From positions 1-36,581 of the IMG/VR virus record IMGVR_UViG_3300024344_000053: DNA of 36,581 nucleotides; one strand, 5' to 3'. The notes beneath the pieces are model-generated. The model had not been told where the DNA came from. It worked only from the letters and a program-made list of their open reading frames with translations, and did no database searches. This DNA is from a virus. Both the position numbers and the translations under genes were made by a program. Shown piece after piece: positions 8,182 to 15,366 of the stretch (the first letter of the stretch is position 1; each line of letters opens with the position of its first letter).

Positions 8182-8660
8182 ATTTTGTTTAACCACTTTC
8201 CAATTAATTCTATACTTGCGTCCTTGTATGGATAATCAGGTATGTTTTTTTGCCATGCGTCATTCTCTTTCATGGTATCTATGATCAAGTCTAGTTTTTT
8301 CTGTGTAAGGTATTTTCTATGTTCTAACAAATATTTTTCTCTTTCCTTATCGTTGAGTTTCTTTGATGGCATACCTCTTTGTTTTATTCTGTCACTTGAT
8401 ATGTCTGTGACAATCTGTCCTGTGTCCTTTTCAACATAATAACATCTGCAATTAGGGTGGGTATCGTCAGGGATTACAGGTCTTAATGGATCATCTATGT
8501 CAAATTCTAAACCTGCTAATTCGATACAAACTTTATCATCTACCTTGTTATCTCTTTGCGTTGTATAGACTACCTTTGATGGTTTTTCTTCATCAAGGAC
8601 ATCAAACATACTAATTGCATTAACATATCTTGCTAATGCGTTTAATTCTTTAAGATTCAT
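8178..8660 (-). CDS. MuF-like minor head protein, C-terminal type
   Basis: 160 residues from MNLKELNAL at 8660; in-frame Met codons upstream exist but would lie deep in the 45-residue gene. The key signature is Cys45 followed by GLEFDIDD and then HPNCRC at residues 68-73: the 'C...l.G..f.....HpnCRC' motif of the SPP1 gp7/Mu F family, which binds the portal inside the head. The usual N-terminal helical region is missing, so this is a short, C-terminal-type version. Located two genes after the portal, as expected. Confidence 0.75.
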   Translation of the reverse strand: MNLKELNALARYVNAISMFDVLDEEKPSKVVYTTQRDNKVDDKVCIELAGLEFDIDDPLRPVIPDDTHPNCRCYYVEKDTGQIVTDISSDRIKQRGMPSKKLNDKEREKYLLEHRKYLTQKKLDLIIDTMKENDAWQKNIPDYPYKDASIELIGKWLNKI

Positions 8661-8787
8661 AGTAAATGTTTTCATGGGTTTCATTACCATTTTCATCTAT
8701 AACCCATTTTTGTGCAGTTGAAGCTTCTTCTTCATTATCTACAATGTTACCCTTATTATCAAAGAATAAAATGATAGTTTCTGTCAT
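8650..8787 (-). CDS. Acidic small protein (45 aa)
   Basis: Starts MTETIILFFDNKGNIVDNEE and ends NETHENIYYES. The start overlaps the stop of the zincin gene (TAATG) and its 3' end overlaps the MuF-like start by 11 bases, so it is tightly coupled in the head operon. The beta-hairpin-like start (FFDNKGNIV) resembles small phage proteins of unknown role. Confidence 0.65.
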   Translation of the reverse strand: MTETIILFFDNKGNIVDNEEEASTAQKWVIDENGNETHENIYYES

Positions 8788-9749
8788 TATTGATGAAGTT
8801 CCTCATAAGCTTTAAAGTATTGTTTAAGACGTGGATTAACATCTTTTACTGTCTTTGTCCCTGCTATTAATTCTGTAATTGCAGAATGTGTTTCATTTGC
8901 ATATATTTCCTTTGACCAATTCTGAACATTTTCATTTGCATAGAAATCTTTTTTAGCTTTCTTTATTTCGTCTTTTGTGAAAGCCATTGATTTTTTCATT
9001 CTTTTTTCTTTTGCCTTCCATGCGTTATCTATATTTTTTTCAGGGTTAGAAAAACTTGCAACATAATCATTCAGTGGGTAATTTCTAATCTCGTCAGAAG
9101 ATATGGTATTAGTAAATTTACTAATTTTGTCAGGTGATTCTTTTTTAATATTGTCAAATTTTGCGTGAGCAAGTTCGTGTTGAATTGTGTTATAAATGTG
9201 ATCTGTTCTGTTCATACCAACACTACTATGTATGTATATTTCCAATTCACCTGTGCCTGAATTGTATGAACCTGCATTTACACCACCAACAGAATAATTA
9301 CTTTTTTTTACAGACGAAATATTTAGACTACTAATTTGATTACGATCATCATCTGACAAACCATTCCAAGCGTCCCTAACTGCTTTTAATTGTAGGACTT
9401 TTTGTGTGGGTGTTGTGGAAATATATTTATCATAATTTTTAAGTTCTTTAGATAAAGAACTACTTATTTTAAGTTGTGATTCATTTCTAAACCCAACTTT
9501 ACCATACCCCTGTGTGTTTTTTTCAATAGGTAATACAGGCATTTCTTTGTATATTTTTTCCATAACATCTGTGTTATTTTTTGATTCTGTAATTTTTTTT
9601 CTTAGTTCTTGTGTTTCCTTAATTGCTTTATCTAATGCTCTGTAATGCCCTGTATCTTTACTATAATTATCACGACTAACTCTAAGATATTCTTCATAAT
9701 CTTCATTAATCTCTAATTTTGTATTAATCATTTGTTGTCTAATATCCAT
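8787..9749 (-). CDS. Zincin metallopeptidase linked to the portal gene
   Basis: 320 residues from ATG 9749. HELAH at 191-195 is a zinc-binding HExxH in a context (IYNTIQHELAHAKF) typical of gluzincin-like phage peptidases; NETHSAITEL near 285-295 could supply the third zinc ligand Glu. The N-terminal 120 residues are helical. The same frame stays open for 56 codons upstream of the ATG, right back to the slippery run at the end of the portal gene, and contains no ATG, GTG or TTG there, so the natural product may be a portal-peptidase fusion. Between portal and MuF it may act in the capsid or be delivered with DNA. Substrate unknown. Confidence 0.75.
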   Translation of the reverse strand: MDIRQQMINTKLEINEDYEEYLRVSRDNYSKDTGHYRALDKAIKETQELRKKITESKNNTDVMEKIYKEMPVLPIEKNTQGYGKVGFRNESQLKISSSLSKELKNYDKYISTTPTQKVLQLKAVRDAWNGLSDDDRNQISSLNISSVKKSNYSVGGVNAGSYNSGTGELEIYIHSSVGMNRTDHIYNTIQHELAHAKFDNIKKESPDKISKFTNTISSDEIRNYPLNDYVASFSNPEKNIDNAWKAKEKRMKKSMAFTKDEIKKAKKDFYANENVQNWSKEIYANETHSAITELIAGTKTVKDVNPRLKQYFKAYEELHQ

Positions 9750-9923
9750 ACGCTTATTGACTAATTCCTGCTTTATTTCCTTTTCCTGCGTTTCTTCTAC
9801 TTCGTTATCTAGTTTTTCATCTTCCTCGTCCTTATCATCTGCGTCAGGATCTTCGGTGAATTGACCGTCAGGATCTCTAGGGTGTTCGTGTTCTTTAAAT
9901 TCCGAAGCGTTCAGAGCTTTTTT
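9750..9923 (-). other. Candidate -1 frameshift site and fusion linker, portal to zincin
   Basis: The heptamer A_AAA_AAG (9917-9923) is in the right phase of the portal frame, inside a run of ten A and six bases before the portal stop TGA (9911-9913). A -1 slip continues into GCT CTG AAC and then through 56 sense codons to ATG 9749 of the zincin. The linker reads ALNASEFKEHEHPRDPDGQF and then a long acidic stretch. 'HPRDxxGqF' is a linker phrase I know from phage minor-head and portal-adjacent proteins, so it looks translated. The fusion would have about 881 residues. An assembly error in the A run would give the same picture. Confidence 0.6.
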
Positions 9924-11431
9924 TTTTCTTGGTCACTGACAAGTCCTTCTATCTTGTCTAGTATGTCAAGCTTCTTTGCGTCTAGTGCTGATTTAATTAA
10001 TTCACTGTCTATTGCCTTTGCAGACACAGGTGTTTGGTTCATGGTCTTGTTGAGTTGTTTATTGACAATATCCTGTGGTGTGTTTACAGGGACATTGACA
10101 CCTTGTTGGTCAACCTGTGGGTTTGGGCTTTGTGCCAACTCTGTCTTAAATTCTTCCAAGTTTAGTAATTCTAATAATTGGTCGTCAGGCATATTTGGGA
10201 ATATTCCTTTAATTCTTAATACTGCGTCCACTAGGTCAAACCATGATTCTATTACGATTGGTTCAAACTCTGCTCTTACTCTGACCTTTTCTAATATGTC
10301 ACCCATGCCCATCTTGCGTAGGTTTCTTTCATACCATTGTTGAGAAACTAAATCACTAATCCATTCACGTCTTGCTTTTACAACACCTTGAACAAAGAAC
10401 TGAATCTTTCCGATTAATGTAGCCCTGTTTTGATCTTCTTCCCTACCCAATAATGCACTAGGAACTGCAAAGTTTCCAATGATTATTCTTTCGTAGAAGG
10501 AAGCCAACTCTACCATTTCCTTAATCTTAGGATTTAGGTCTAATTCTTTAAACTCAATTTCATCATTTGCGTCAACTGTGACAGCATTGAAAGCACCTGA
10601 ATTTAATGAATCCAATAATGTAGCAGCGTCATTTTCTGCGTCTGCTTTTGTGCGTCCCATACGCTTCAAAATAAACATACCATATCCTGCCCACATGGAA
10701 GTAGTTATTTCAGGCATATCATATTCTACAATTCTACGCCATGCTCTTGCTGCACCTACTATTCTTTGCATTTCAGAATAGCCATACCACATAGTTCTAC
10801 GTCTTGGGCTATCAGGTCTGTTTACACAATATATCATTTCATTAGGCTTTAGTTCATCTGATGGGAATGTAGTAATTACTTTTTCAAGTGACCAATTCTT
10901 TTGGTCTAAAAATACTCTGCCCAAATCTCTTGGGTGGATAATCTTCAAAGCCTGTGGTAATCCGTTTCCTTCAAAGGCTATGACACATCTGCCAAATACT
11001 ATGGTCATTGTGATAGCGTCCTTTAGTTTCTTTTCAAAGTTAATCTTTTCATCATAGTGAATTAATTCGTTTAGTTCATCTTCATATTTTTTAAGTTCTT
11101 TAGATTTCTGTTCATCATCTAATCCATGATCATCAATCAGTTCAAATGTTGGTTTGATACCACCACCAAATGTATATTCAATTAGTTTATCTATTGTTGC
11201 ACCTGCTACACTAGAACCCCAAGCGTCCTCAAAGAACTCTAAGTCTTGGTCAGTATATGGTGGGTTGGAATACATATTGAGCATTGTATTTGCGTCTAAT
11301 CTTTTGGAAGCAGAAGCGTATGTTTTTGGAACTATGTCAGGATAAGTTTTCTTTGAGATAGTTCTGTGTGCATTACTCTTGATTGTTGCTGCTTTCTTAG
11401 TAGTTTTTTTTGTAGTCTTTCTAGCTACCAT
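9911..11431 (-). CDS. Portal protein
   Basis: 506 residues, with a Lys/Ala-rich basic N-terminus. Portal-like features: YSNPPYTDQDLEFFE near residue 50, a wing region, FGRCVIAFEG and IHPRDLGRVF, then the clip/stem region PSALLGREEDQNRATLIGKI, in which 'G..eeqN.at...' is a well-known portal phrase. The C-terminus (VSDQEKKKL) ends in the slippery A run described separately. It forms the dodecameric DNA channel at the capsid vertex and binds the terminase. Start ATG 11431 has a TAGTTC/TATA promoter at the standard spacing. Confidence 0.85.
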   Translation of the reverse strand: MVARKTTKKTTKKAATIKSNAHRTISKKTYPDIVPKTYASASKRLDANTMLNMYSNPPYTDQDLEFFEDAWGSSVAGATIDKLIEYTFGGGIKPTFELIDDHGLDDEQKSKELKKYEDELNELIHYDEKINFEKKLKDAITMTIVFGRCVIAFEGNGLPQALKIIHPRDLGRVFLDQKNWSLEKVITTFPSDELKPNEMIYCVNRPDSPRRRTMWYGYSEMQRIVGAARAWRRIVEYDMPEITTSMWAGYGMFILKRMGRTKADAENDAATLLDSLNSGAFNAVTVDANDEIEFKELDLNPKIKEMVELASFYERIIIGNFAVPSALLGREEDQNRATLIGKIQFFVQGVVKARREWISDLVSQQWYERNLRKMGMGDILEKVRVRAEFEPIVIESWFDLVDAVLRIKGIFPNMPDDQLLELLNLEEFKTELAQSPNPQVDQQGVNVPVNTPQDIVNKQLNKTMNQTPVSAKAIDSELIKSALDAKKLDILDKIEGLVSDQEKKKL

Positions 11432-11454
11432 ATAGGTAAAAATAAAAAAGAAGG

Positions 11455-11467
11455 ATAAAGAGAACTA
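11455..11467 (-). promoter_or_regulatory. Late promoter before the portal gene
   Basis: TAGTTC (11462-11467) followed by TCTTTAT; the hexamer lies 31-36 bases before ATG 11431, exactly as before 4471 and 32554. Confidence 0.6.
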
Positions 11468-11469
11468 AC

Positions 11470-11613
11470 TTAGCCCTCTAATTCCTTATCACATAGATAT
11501 TCAATAATTCTATTGCGATTAGGTAATCCTGAAATTTTGTCTTTGTTTTTGCTTCTAACTCTTTCTAATTTCAGATATACTTTCTTACTAAGGTTGAGCT
11601 GATTCCTTTCCAT
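11470..11613 (-). CDS. Small ribbon-helix-helix-like DNA-binding candidate (47 aa)
   Basis: MERNQLNLSKKVYLKLERVR, then ISGLPNRNRIIEYL. The pattern beta strand (QLNLSKKVY), helix, turn, helix fits a CopG/Arc-type ribbon-helix-helix protein, a common archaeal viral regulator; that is inferred from pattern only. ATG 11613 was preferred to 11622 because the TATA box at 11634-11641 is centred 24.5 bases before it. It sits directly upstream of the portal promoter and is divergent from the plus-strand gene at 11684. Confidence 0.65.
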   Translation of the reverse strand: MERNQLNLSKKVYLKLERVRSKNKDKISGLPNRNRIIEYLCDKELEG

Positions 11614-11633
11614 AGTATTCATAAAAATACAGG

Positions 11634-11641
11634 CTATATAA
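11634..11641 (-). promoter_or_regulatory. TATA box TTATATAG for 11613
   Basis: Centred 24.5 bases before ATG 11613. The same AT-rich stretch separates two divergent genes, so regulation may be shared. Confidence 0.55.
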
Positions 11642-11654
11642 CGTTAATTATACA

Positions 11655-11662
11655 CATAAATA
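11655..11662 (+). promoter_or_regulatory. TATA-like CATAAATA for 11684
   Basis: Centred 25.5 bases before the plus-strand ATG 11684, giving a leaderless transcript. Confidence 0.5.
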
Positions 11663-11683
11663 CATACATATTCTATTTCATTT

Positions 11684-11950
11684 ATGCCTGAACAAGAAAA
11701 CCTACTTGTTGAAAAAACTACTATTGTCAAGAACAATGAAACATTGAAAATAAAGGCAGTTCCTTTTGCTAAGGGACATAGACTTGAGATACAGTTAGCA
11801 ATAAATCCTGACAATCCTATGGATTTGGATAAGACTTTGCTACCTCTTGAAAAGTCAGTAGTCAGACAAGCAGTTGCAGGAATGACCAAGATTGTCGAAG
11901 CACCTCTATCAGAGGGTGGCTTAGGTAGTCATATTATCGTTGATGAGTAA
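11684..11950 (+). CDS. Plus-strand small protein (88 aa), unknown
   Basis: One of only two plus-strand genes. It starts MPEQENLLVEKTTIVKNNET and continues as alternating beta strands and helix (LKIKAVPFAKGHRLEIQLAI, KSVVRQAVAGMTKIVEAPL). No Cys cluster and no membrane segment. Its codon use matches the minus-strand genes, and a TATA-like box and a downstream oligo-T run frame it, so it is a real unit. Divergent from the ribbon-helix-helix candidate; possible regulator or early protein. Function not recognised. Confidence 0.7.
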   Translation: MPEQENLLVEKTTIVKNNETLKIKAVPFAKGHRLEIQLAINPDNPMDLDKTLLPLEKSVVRQAVAGMTKIVEAPLSEGGLGSHIIVDE

Positions 11951-11953
11951 TCA

Positions 11954-12082
11954 TCAACTTTCTTTTTTTTCTATTTTCTCTTGTTGTGCTTTTATCTGAC
12001 GCATTTTCCTTTCTCGTTTTTTGTCTAGTTTGACTAAATCTGCCAATAGTCTGTCAAATCTTTTCTGTGCGTCACTAGGCAT
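11954..12082 (-). CDS. Small basic helical protein (42 aa)
   Basis: Starts MPSDAQKRFDRLLADLVKLD and ends in a Lys/Arg/Glu-rich helix. Its ATG overlaps the end of the preceding 59-residue gene by eight bases. It is last in the terminase transcript and convergent with the plus-strand gene. Probably a coiled-coil or nucleic-acid binder; no family recognised. Confidence 0.6.
   Translation of the reverse strand: MPSDAQKRFDRLLADLVKLDKKRERKMRQIKAQQEKIEKKES
11959..11970 (+). terminator. Oligo-T run after the plus-strand gene
   Basis: TTTC followed by eight T, nine bases past the stop of 11684-11950. It overlaps the 3' end of a convergent minus-strand gene. Confidence 0.45.
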
Positions 12083-12254
12083 TGTCTTTCTTTTCGTCCT
12101 CTAATTCTTCCATTAAGGTCATAGCCATTACGCTTACTTTTCTAAATGTTGCATGGTCGTCTTCTGTTATCTCTTTCCCACCTGCAAATGCTAATTCAAA
12201 CCAAGCCATAATTTTCTTGTAATCTTTAATTCTTAATGATAACTCTACACTCAT
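12075..12254 (-). CDS. Small helical protein after the terminase nuclease (59 aa)
   Basis: MSVELSLRIKDYKKIMAWFE followed by AFAGGKEITEDDHATFRKV and an acidic helical end. ATGA overlap with the nuclease gene stop shows coupled translation. Perhaps a terminase accessory protein; nothing more specific can be seen. Confidence 0.7.
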   Translation of the reverse strand: MSVELSLRIKDYKKIMAWFELAFAGGKEITEDDHATFRKVSVMAMTLMEELEDEKKDNA

Positions 12255-12919
12255 GGTCTATACACTTCCCTGCTTAATGATGTCAACCCATGTGGGACAC
12301 CTGTGCCATACACATCTTCTTCTTGTATTGTGAATTTTTTACTCACTACTGTCTGTTTCTGTGAAAATCCATCTGCACCTTTAATGAATGACCTGCCAAT
12401 AAAACACGCTAACATTAGTGCCATTACGGTATCATCATGCTCTGTTCCCTCTGCCCTGTATGATACATTACCTGCTTCTGTAATATGTTCACTGAATATT
12501 GCTATCTGTCTTTTCAATTCCTCTACGTCCTTGTTGGTTGTCTTTGGGAACTTTATTCTGTTTTGTTGAAACATTCTCGCCATGAACCATACCATCTGAT
12601 TCTTTGGCATAACCCTACCTGTATTGATTTTAGATTGGTCTTTAGTTTCTCTAGTGGTGAATGTTGGTATTACATTAGGGATATGGTGTCTATACTTTAG
12701 TTCTTCAAAGACGTGTTCACCTGTGTTGTTAATCTCTACCACATAGTAGTTGAATGGTTTCTCATCATGTATCTTGGATATTAAATTCTCTACCTCTATG
12801 TATTTTCTGCCAAGCCATGTCTTGACACCCAATACGTGTATGTTATTATTCTTAATCTCAATTCCTACAAATGCAAAACTATCTCGCATTTTACCACTGT
12901 CAATTCCTGCTATTCTCAT
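12251..12919 (-). CDS. terL (nuclease part): Terminase large subunit, nuclease protein (separate gene)
   Basis: 222 residues from ATG 12919; a GTG at 12928 is possible but would precede the first beta strand. RNase H-like fold with the terminase acidic triad: GIDSGK (Asp7) in strand 1, VVEINNTGEH (Glu62), and TEHDDTVMAL (Asp162/163) in the last helix. This is exactly the C-terminal nuclease of a large terminase that cuts concatemeric DNA during packaging, but it has no ATPase domain. The ATPase is a separate gene (13516-14415) with three small genes between. The stop overlaps the next ATG. Confidence 0.85.
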   Translation of the reverse strand: MRIAGIDSGKMRDSFAFVGIEIKNNNIHVLGVKTWLGRKYIEVENLISKIHDEKPFNYYVVEINNTGEHVFEELKYRHHIPNVIPTFTTRETKDQSKINTGRVMPKNQMVWFMARMFQQNRIKFPKTTNKDVEELKRQIAIFSEHITEAGNVSYRAEGTEHDDTVMALMLACFIGRSFIKGADGFSQKQTVVSKKFTIQEEDVYGTGVPHGLTSLSREVYRP

Positions 12920-12985
12920 TTTACACACCTACGCAAGTATTGAAGAACCAATTTGTAAACCAATACCAACCACCATCATTACATA

Positions 12986-13105
12986 TCAAAATTTAGCACC
13001 ACAACCTTTGCAAGTAGAAAATCCTTTACTTGCACCGTCATTCTTTCCCCATGTCCAATTCCAACCCTGTGCCTTCTTGCATTTAGGGCATGGTTGTATG
13101 CTCAT
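12986..13105 (-). CDS. Zinc-ribbon microprotein (39 aa) inside the terminase gene set
   Basis: CPKC near residue 6 and CKGC near residue 33 make a four-Cys ribbon with a Trp-rich loop (GWNWTWGK). ATGA overlap with the preceding gene. It sits between the two terminase halves and could bridge them or bind DNA ends; that is inference. Confidence 0.7.
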   Translation of the reverse strand: MSIQPCPKCKKAQGWNWTWGKNDGASKGFSTCKGCGAKF

Positions 13106-13338
13106 TCCTTTTCTACCCACACCCATTTGCCTTCTTTCTTAGGCTTTTCAGTTAGGGATAGCAAGTTGTATGCGTTGCATAGTTTGTAAACTAATTTAGT
13201 CCTCTCAACACCTTTGAGTTCAGAATAGTATAACTCACGTTTTAGGTCGTCTATTATGTCCTGTATTTGTTGTCTGTCAGGAACTTCCCATTCAGGTTCA
13301 TTGAATGGATTATGGTTCTTTAGCCATTCACCTATCAT
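13102..13338 (-). CDS. Helical protein between terminase halves (78 aa)
   Basis: From ATG 13338 (MIGEWLKNHNPF); an earlier GTG exists. A Trp/Pro-rich N-terminus is followed by two amphipathic helices (QIQDIIDDLKRELYYSELKG, TKLVYKLCNAYNLLSL). Overlaps the previous gene by 11 bases. No known family recognised. Confidence 0.65.
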   Translation of the reverse strand: MIGEWLKNHNPFNEPEWEVPDRQQIQDIIDDLKRELYYSELKGVERTKLVYKLCNAYNLLSLTEKPKKEGKWVWVEKE

Positions 13339-13519
13339 TTCTATCACCTATCAGCTTTTCTAATATTTCATGTTGTAGCCCTATGGTTTCTTTCATGTAA
13401 TCAATCTCTTTTTGCTGCCTTTCAAACAGGTCATGTAATGCTTCTATGGAATTAGCATTGGCTTCCTGTGCTATTGTTATTTGGAATAAGTTTGGTAAAT
13501 CTTCATCATTTATTTTCAA
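13328..13519 (-). CDS. Coiled-coil mini-protein with TTG start (63 aa)
   Basis: The only plausible start is TTG 13519, which overlaps the terminase ATPase stop as TTGA, the TTG version of the usual ATGA coupling. The body is one long heptad helix (LHDLFERQQKEIDYMKETIG). It may oligomerise or act as a linker for the split terminase. Confidence 0.6.
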   Translation of the reverse strand: MKINDEDLPNLFQITIAQEANANSIEALHDLFERQQKEIDYMKETIGLQHEILEKLIGDRNDR

Positions 13520-14415
13520 TATTCCTCTACCTCATAATCCTCTGTGGATTCGTTAGTAATAACACCAAAGATACTATTCCTTGCACTTGTAAATTGACAT
13601 CTGTATTCTTGGTCAACGTCAATGTCTGTTCTCTTTAGTTCCTCGTCCATTTCCTCTTTAGTGTAAATCCACCCTATTGCGTTTGTGTAGTCGTAGTGTA
13701 GTTTCTTGTAATCATTCTCGCTTATGCTTATCTCATAGAAGAATCCTCTCTGTGAACGTGGTGTAGATACTAGGAACAAATCAGATTTGTTAGTCATAAC
13801 GATTGGTTCTACTGCGTCTAATACGACACTATCATCTACCAAGCCAAAGTGTGCAGCTTCGTCAATTAGTATAGCCTTAATCTTTGTATCACCACGTATG
13901 GCTTCTGAATTACTAGGCAATCCCTCTATCTCTGTGCCATTCTTTAGCTTGATGAGTAGGTCATTTGAATTACCATCTACTGTTTCCTGTATTGGTTTGA
14001 ATAGTTGTCTAAGCCTACCCATTACCTTTTTTGTGGTCTTTTCCCTAGTTCCTGCAATAATCATTATCCTTCCTGATTCATACTTGTGAAAAGCTTGATA
14101 CTGTATTATCCTCAAACATATCTCTGTAAGCCCTATCTGTCTGCTCTTGTTTACGTGAAATTTTAGATGTTTATCTGATAATGCCTGTTTAACCAAATCA
14201 TCTTGATGTGGCATATACTTCATTGGTAGTAATGTTGCAGGGTGTTGTGGTAATCCTACCCTATGTGAGAAACAACAGTTAGGCTTTTCATTGATATTAC
14301 CACAGAAGAATTTTAGTTTCTTTAGTTCAGCAGATATGTCTTCTTCTACTGCGTCATGATCAGTTTGGAAGCTTGGATATATGTCCTGTATTTTGTATTC
14401 CTTTTTGTGTGTCAT
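13516..14415 (-). CDS. terL (ATPase part): Terminase large subunit, ATPase protein (separate gene)
   Basis: 299 residues. Walker A variant NKSRQIGLTE (Lys90-Thr97), Walker B ILIDE (182-186) followed by AAHFG, and coupling motif VSTPRS (216-221): the packaging-motor ATPase of tailed viruses. It ends at VEEY soon after IFGVITNE, which in ordinary terminases leads into the nuclease domain, so the split falls at the natural interdomain linker. The N-terminus overlaps the small-terminase candidate by 56 bases. It powers DNA packaging at the portal. Confidence 0.9.
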   Translation of the reverse strand: MTHKKEYKIQDIYPSFQTDHDAVEEDISAELKKLKFFCGNINEKPNCCFSHRVGLPQHPATLLPMKYMPHQDDLVKQALSDKHLKFHVNKSRQIGLTEICLRIIQYQAFHKYESGRIMIIAGTREKTTKKVMGRLRQLFKPIQETVDGNSNDLLIKLKNGTEIEGLPSNSEAIRGDTKIKAILIDEAAHFGLVDDSVVLDAVEPIVMTNKSDLFLVSTPRSQRGFFYEISISENDYKKLHYDYTNAIGWIYTKEEMDEELKRTDIDVDQEYRCQFTSARNSIFGVITNESTEDYEVEEY

Positions 14416-14791
14416 GTTCTATTACTTCCTGCGAAGCAGCATAATAAGTGGATAACAGTGGTTGGATTGCTACTATACTGTCTAGTATTTTTTGTCTTTT
14501 AGTAGGATCTGTTTCTGCATGATAGTTTTCCCATGAGAACTTCATAGCTGTTTCTAGTTGGTCTATCCTCTCTAGGTGTTGTTCCCATAGCCCTTGCTTT
14601 TGTAATTCAAACTTACGCTTTTCAGTAGTTGATTTTAATTTGCCCTTGATACGGTAGAACTTTTGTCTATCCATTTTTTTCTTTCTCTTGTTAGTTTCTT
14701 GGTGGTCATGAATCCATTCTAATGAATCTGCTTCGTTTAATCTCATCACCATTGTCTGCATTACTAAAATTTCAGTATCATTTAGTGCCAT
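14360..14791 (-). CDS. Terminase small subunit candidate
   Basis: 143 residues, directly upstream of the terminase ATPase. The N-terminal 60 residues look like a helix-turn-helix (ILVMQTMVMRLNEADSLEWI, then KFYRIKGKL) in the style of small terminases, and the middle is a long charged helix suited to ring oligomers. No diagnostic residue; position and fold pattern carry the call. First gene of the packaging operon, with TAGTTC upstream. Confidence 0.65.
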   Translation of the reverse strand: MALNDTEILVMQTMVMRLNEADSLEWIHDHQETNKRKKKMDRQKFYRIKGKLKSTTEKRKFELQKQGLWEQHLERIDQLETAMKFSWENYHAETDPTKRQKILDSIVAIQPLLSTYYAASQEVIEHDTQKGIQNTGHISKLPN

Positions 14792-14820
14792 TTTTTACTC
14801 ACAAATTCATACTTTTTGTA

Positions 14821-14834
14821 TCAAAAAGGAACTA
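14821..14834 (-). promoter_or_regulatory. TAGTTC element before the terminase operon
   Basis: TAGTTCCTTTTTGA on the minus strand; the hexamer (14829-14834) lies 38-43 bases before ATG 14791, so the transcript would have a leader of about seven bases. Confidence 0.5.
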
Positions 14835-14835
14835 A

Positions 14836-14859
14836 TAAAATAAAAAAGGAAAAGAAAAG
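14836..14859 (-). terminator. T-rich terminator after 14866-15288
   Basis: Three T-rich blocks separated by single A or C bases, directly past the stop of the upstream gene and just before the terminase promoter. Confidence 0.5.
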
Positions 14860-14865
14860 TGATGA

Positions 14866-15288
14866 TTACTCATCAACTATTTCGTATCGGTAGATTTGTT
14901 TTTTTTCTTTGTCATAGAAAAAGTCGTCATAGCCAAGACTACTTGAGTTTACATCATACTCTGTTTCACAAATAGGACTACCTTTCATTTTGCCTTTTGC
15001 TGAAACTACTGTATCATGTGCTATTGCACTTGATACTGTTTTGATGTAATCATACATCTGATTCCATTCTGTGTCATATTTGCCATTTCCAAACAAAACC
15101 ATAAAGTTTGTTCTTGTTTTTGACAAACCTGCTTTGACACCATTTCCTGTAAAAAATATTCCTTCTTTGAATCCAAAAGGATTATTCTTTTTTGTGACGT
15201 ATTTTTTTCTACTTCCAAAGCCAAAAGATTCTGCCTTTAGACGCATTTCAGTGTCTATTTTGTAATAGACTTTTTGTGATTCTGCCAT
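14866..15288 (-). CDS. Protein of unknown function (140 aa)
   Basis: MAESQKVYYKIDTEMRLKAE at 15288 is chosen over an ATG six bases earlier because a TATA box is centred 25.5 bases before it. The protein is mixed alpha/beta with many Lys, Tyr and Phe residues (SFGFGSRKKYVTKKN, RTNFMVLFGNGKY, YDDFFYDKEKKQIYRYEI). Own promoter and terminator, so monocistronic; divergent from the plus-strand gene at 15367. Function not recognised. Confidence 0.75.
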   Translation of the reverse strand: MAESQKVYYKIDTEMRLKAESFGFGSRKKYVTKKNNPFGFKEGIFFTGNGVKAGLSKTRTNFMVLFGNGKYDTEWNQMYDYIKTVSSAIAHDTVVSAKGKMKGSPICETEYDVNSSSLGYDDFFYDKEKKQIYRYEIVDE

Positions 15289-15309
15289 ACCCACCCTACA
15301 AATGTAGTG

Positions 15310-15317
15310 TTAATAAA
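15310..15317 (-). promoter_or_regulatory. TATA box TTTATTAA for 15288
   Basis: Centred 25.5 bases before ATG 15288. It lies 21 bases from the divergent plus-strand TATA box. Confidence 0.6.
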
Positions 15318-15337
15318 GGTATTCATAGGTATTCATG

Positions 15338-15345
15338 TTTATATA
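15338..15345 (+). promoter_or_regulatory. TATA box TTTATATA for 15367
   Basis: Centred 25.5 bases before ATG 15367, which decides that start over the upstream ATG at 15307 (upstream of the TATA box itself). Confidence 0.65.
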
Positions 15346-15366
15346 GCCCTTGTTTGTGGGGTAGTT

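Noticed and set aside
9442-9462. Palindrome AGTTCTTTA-GA-TAAAGAACT with a TAGTTC hexamer on the minus strand
   Set aside because: It lies inside the zincin coding region and no start codon follows at the promoter distance, so it is probably a coincidence of AT-rich codons.
12928-12979. 16-residue hydrophobic ORF (MMVVGIGLQIGSSILA) between the zinc ribbon and the terminase nuclease
   Set aside because: Too short to support; no overlap signal with the nuclease start. Could be a real mini-membrane peptide but nothing beyond hydrophobicity favours it.
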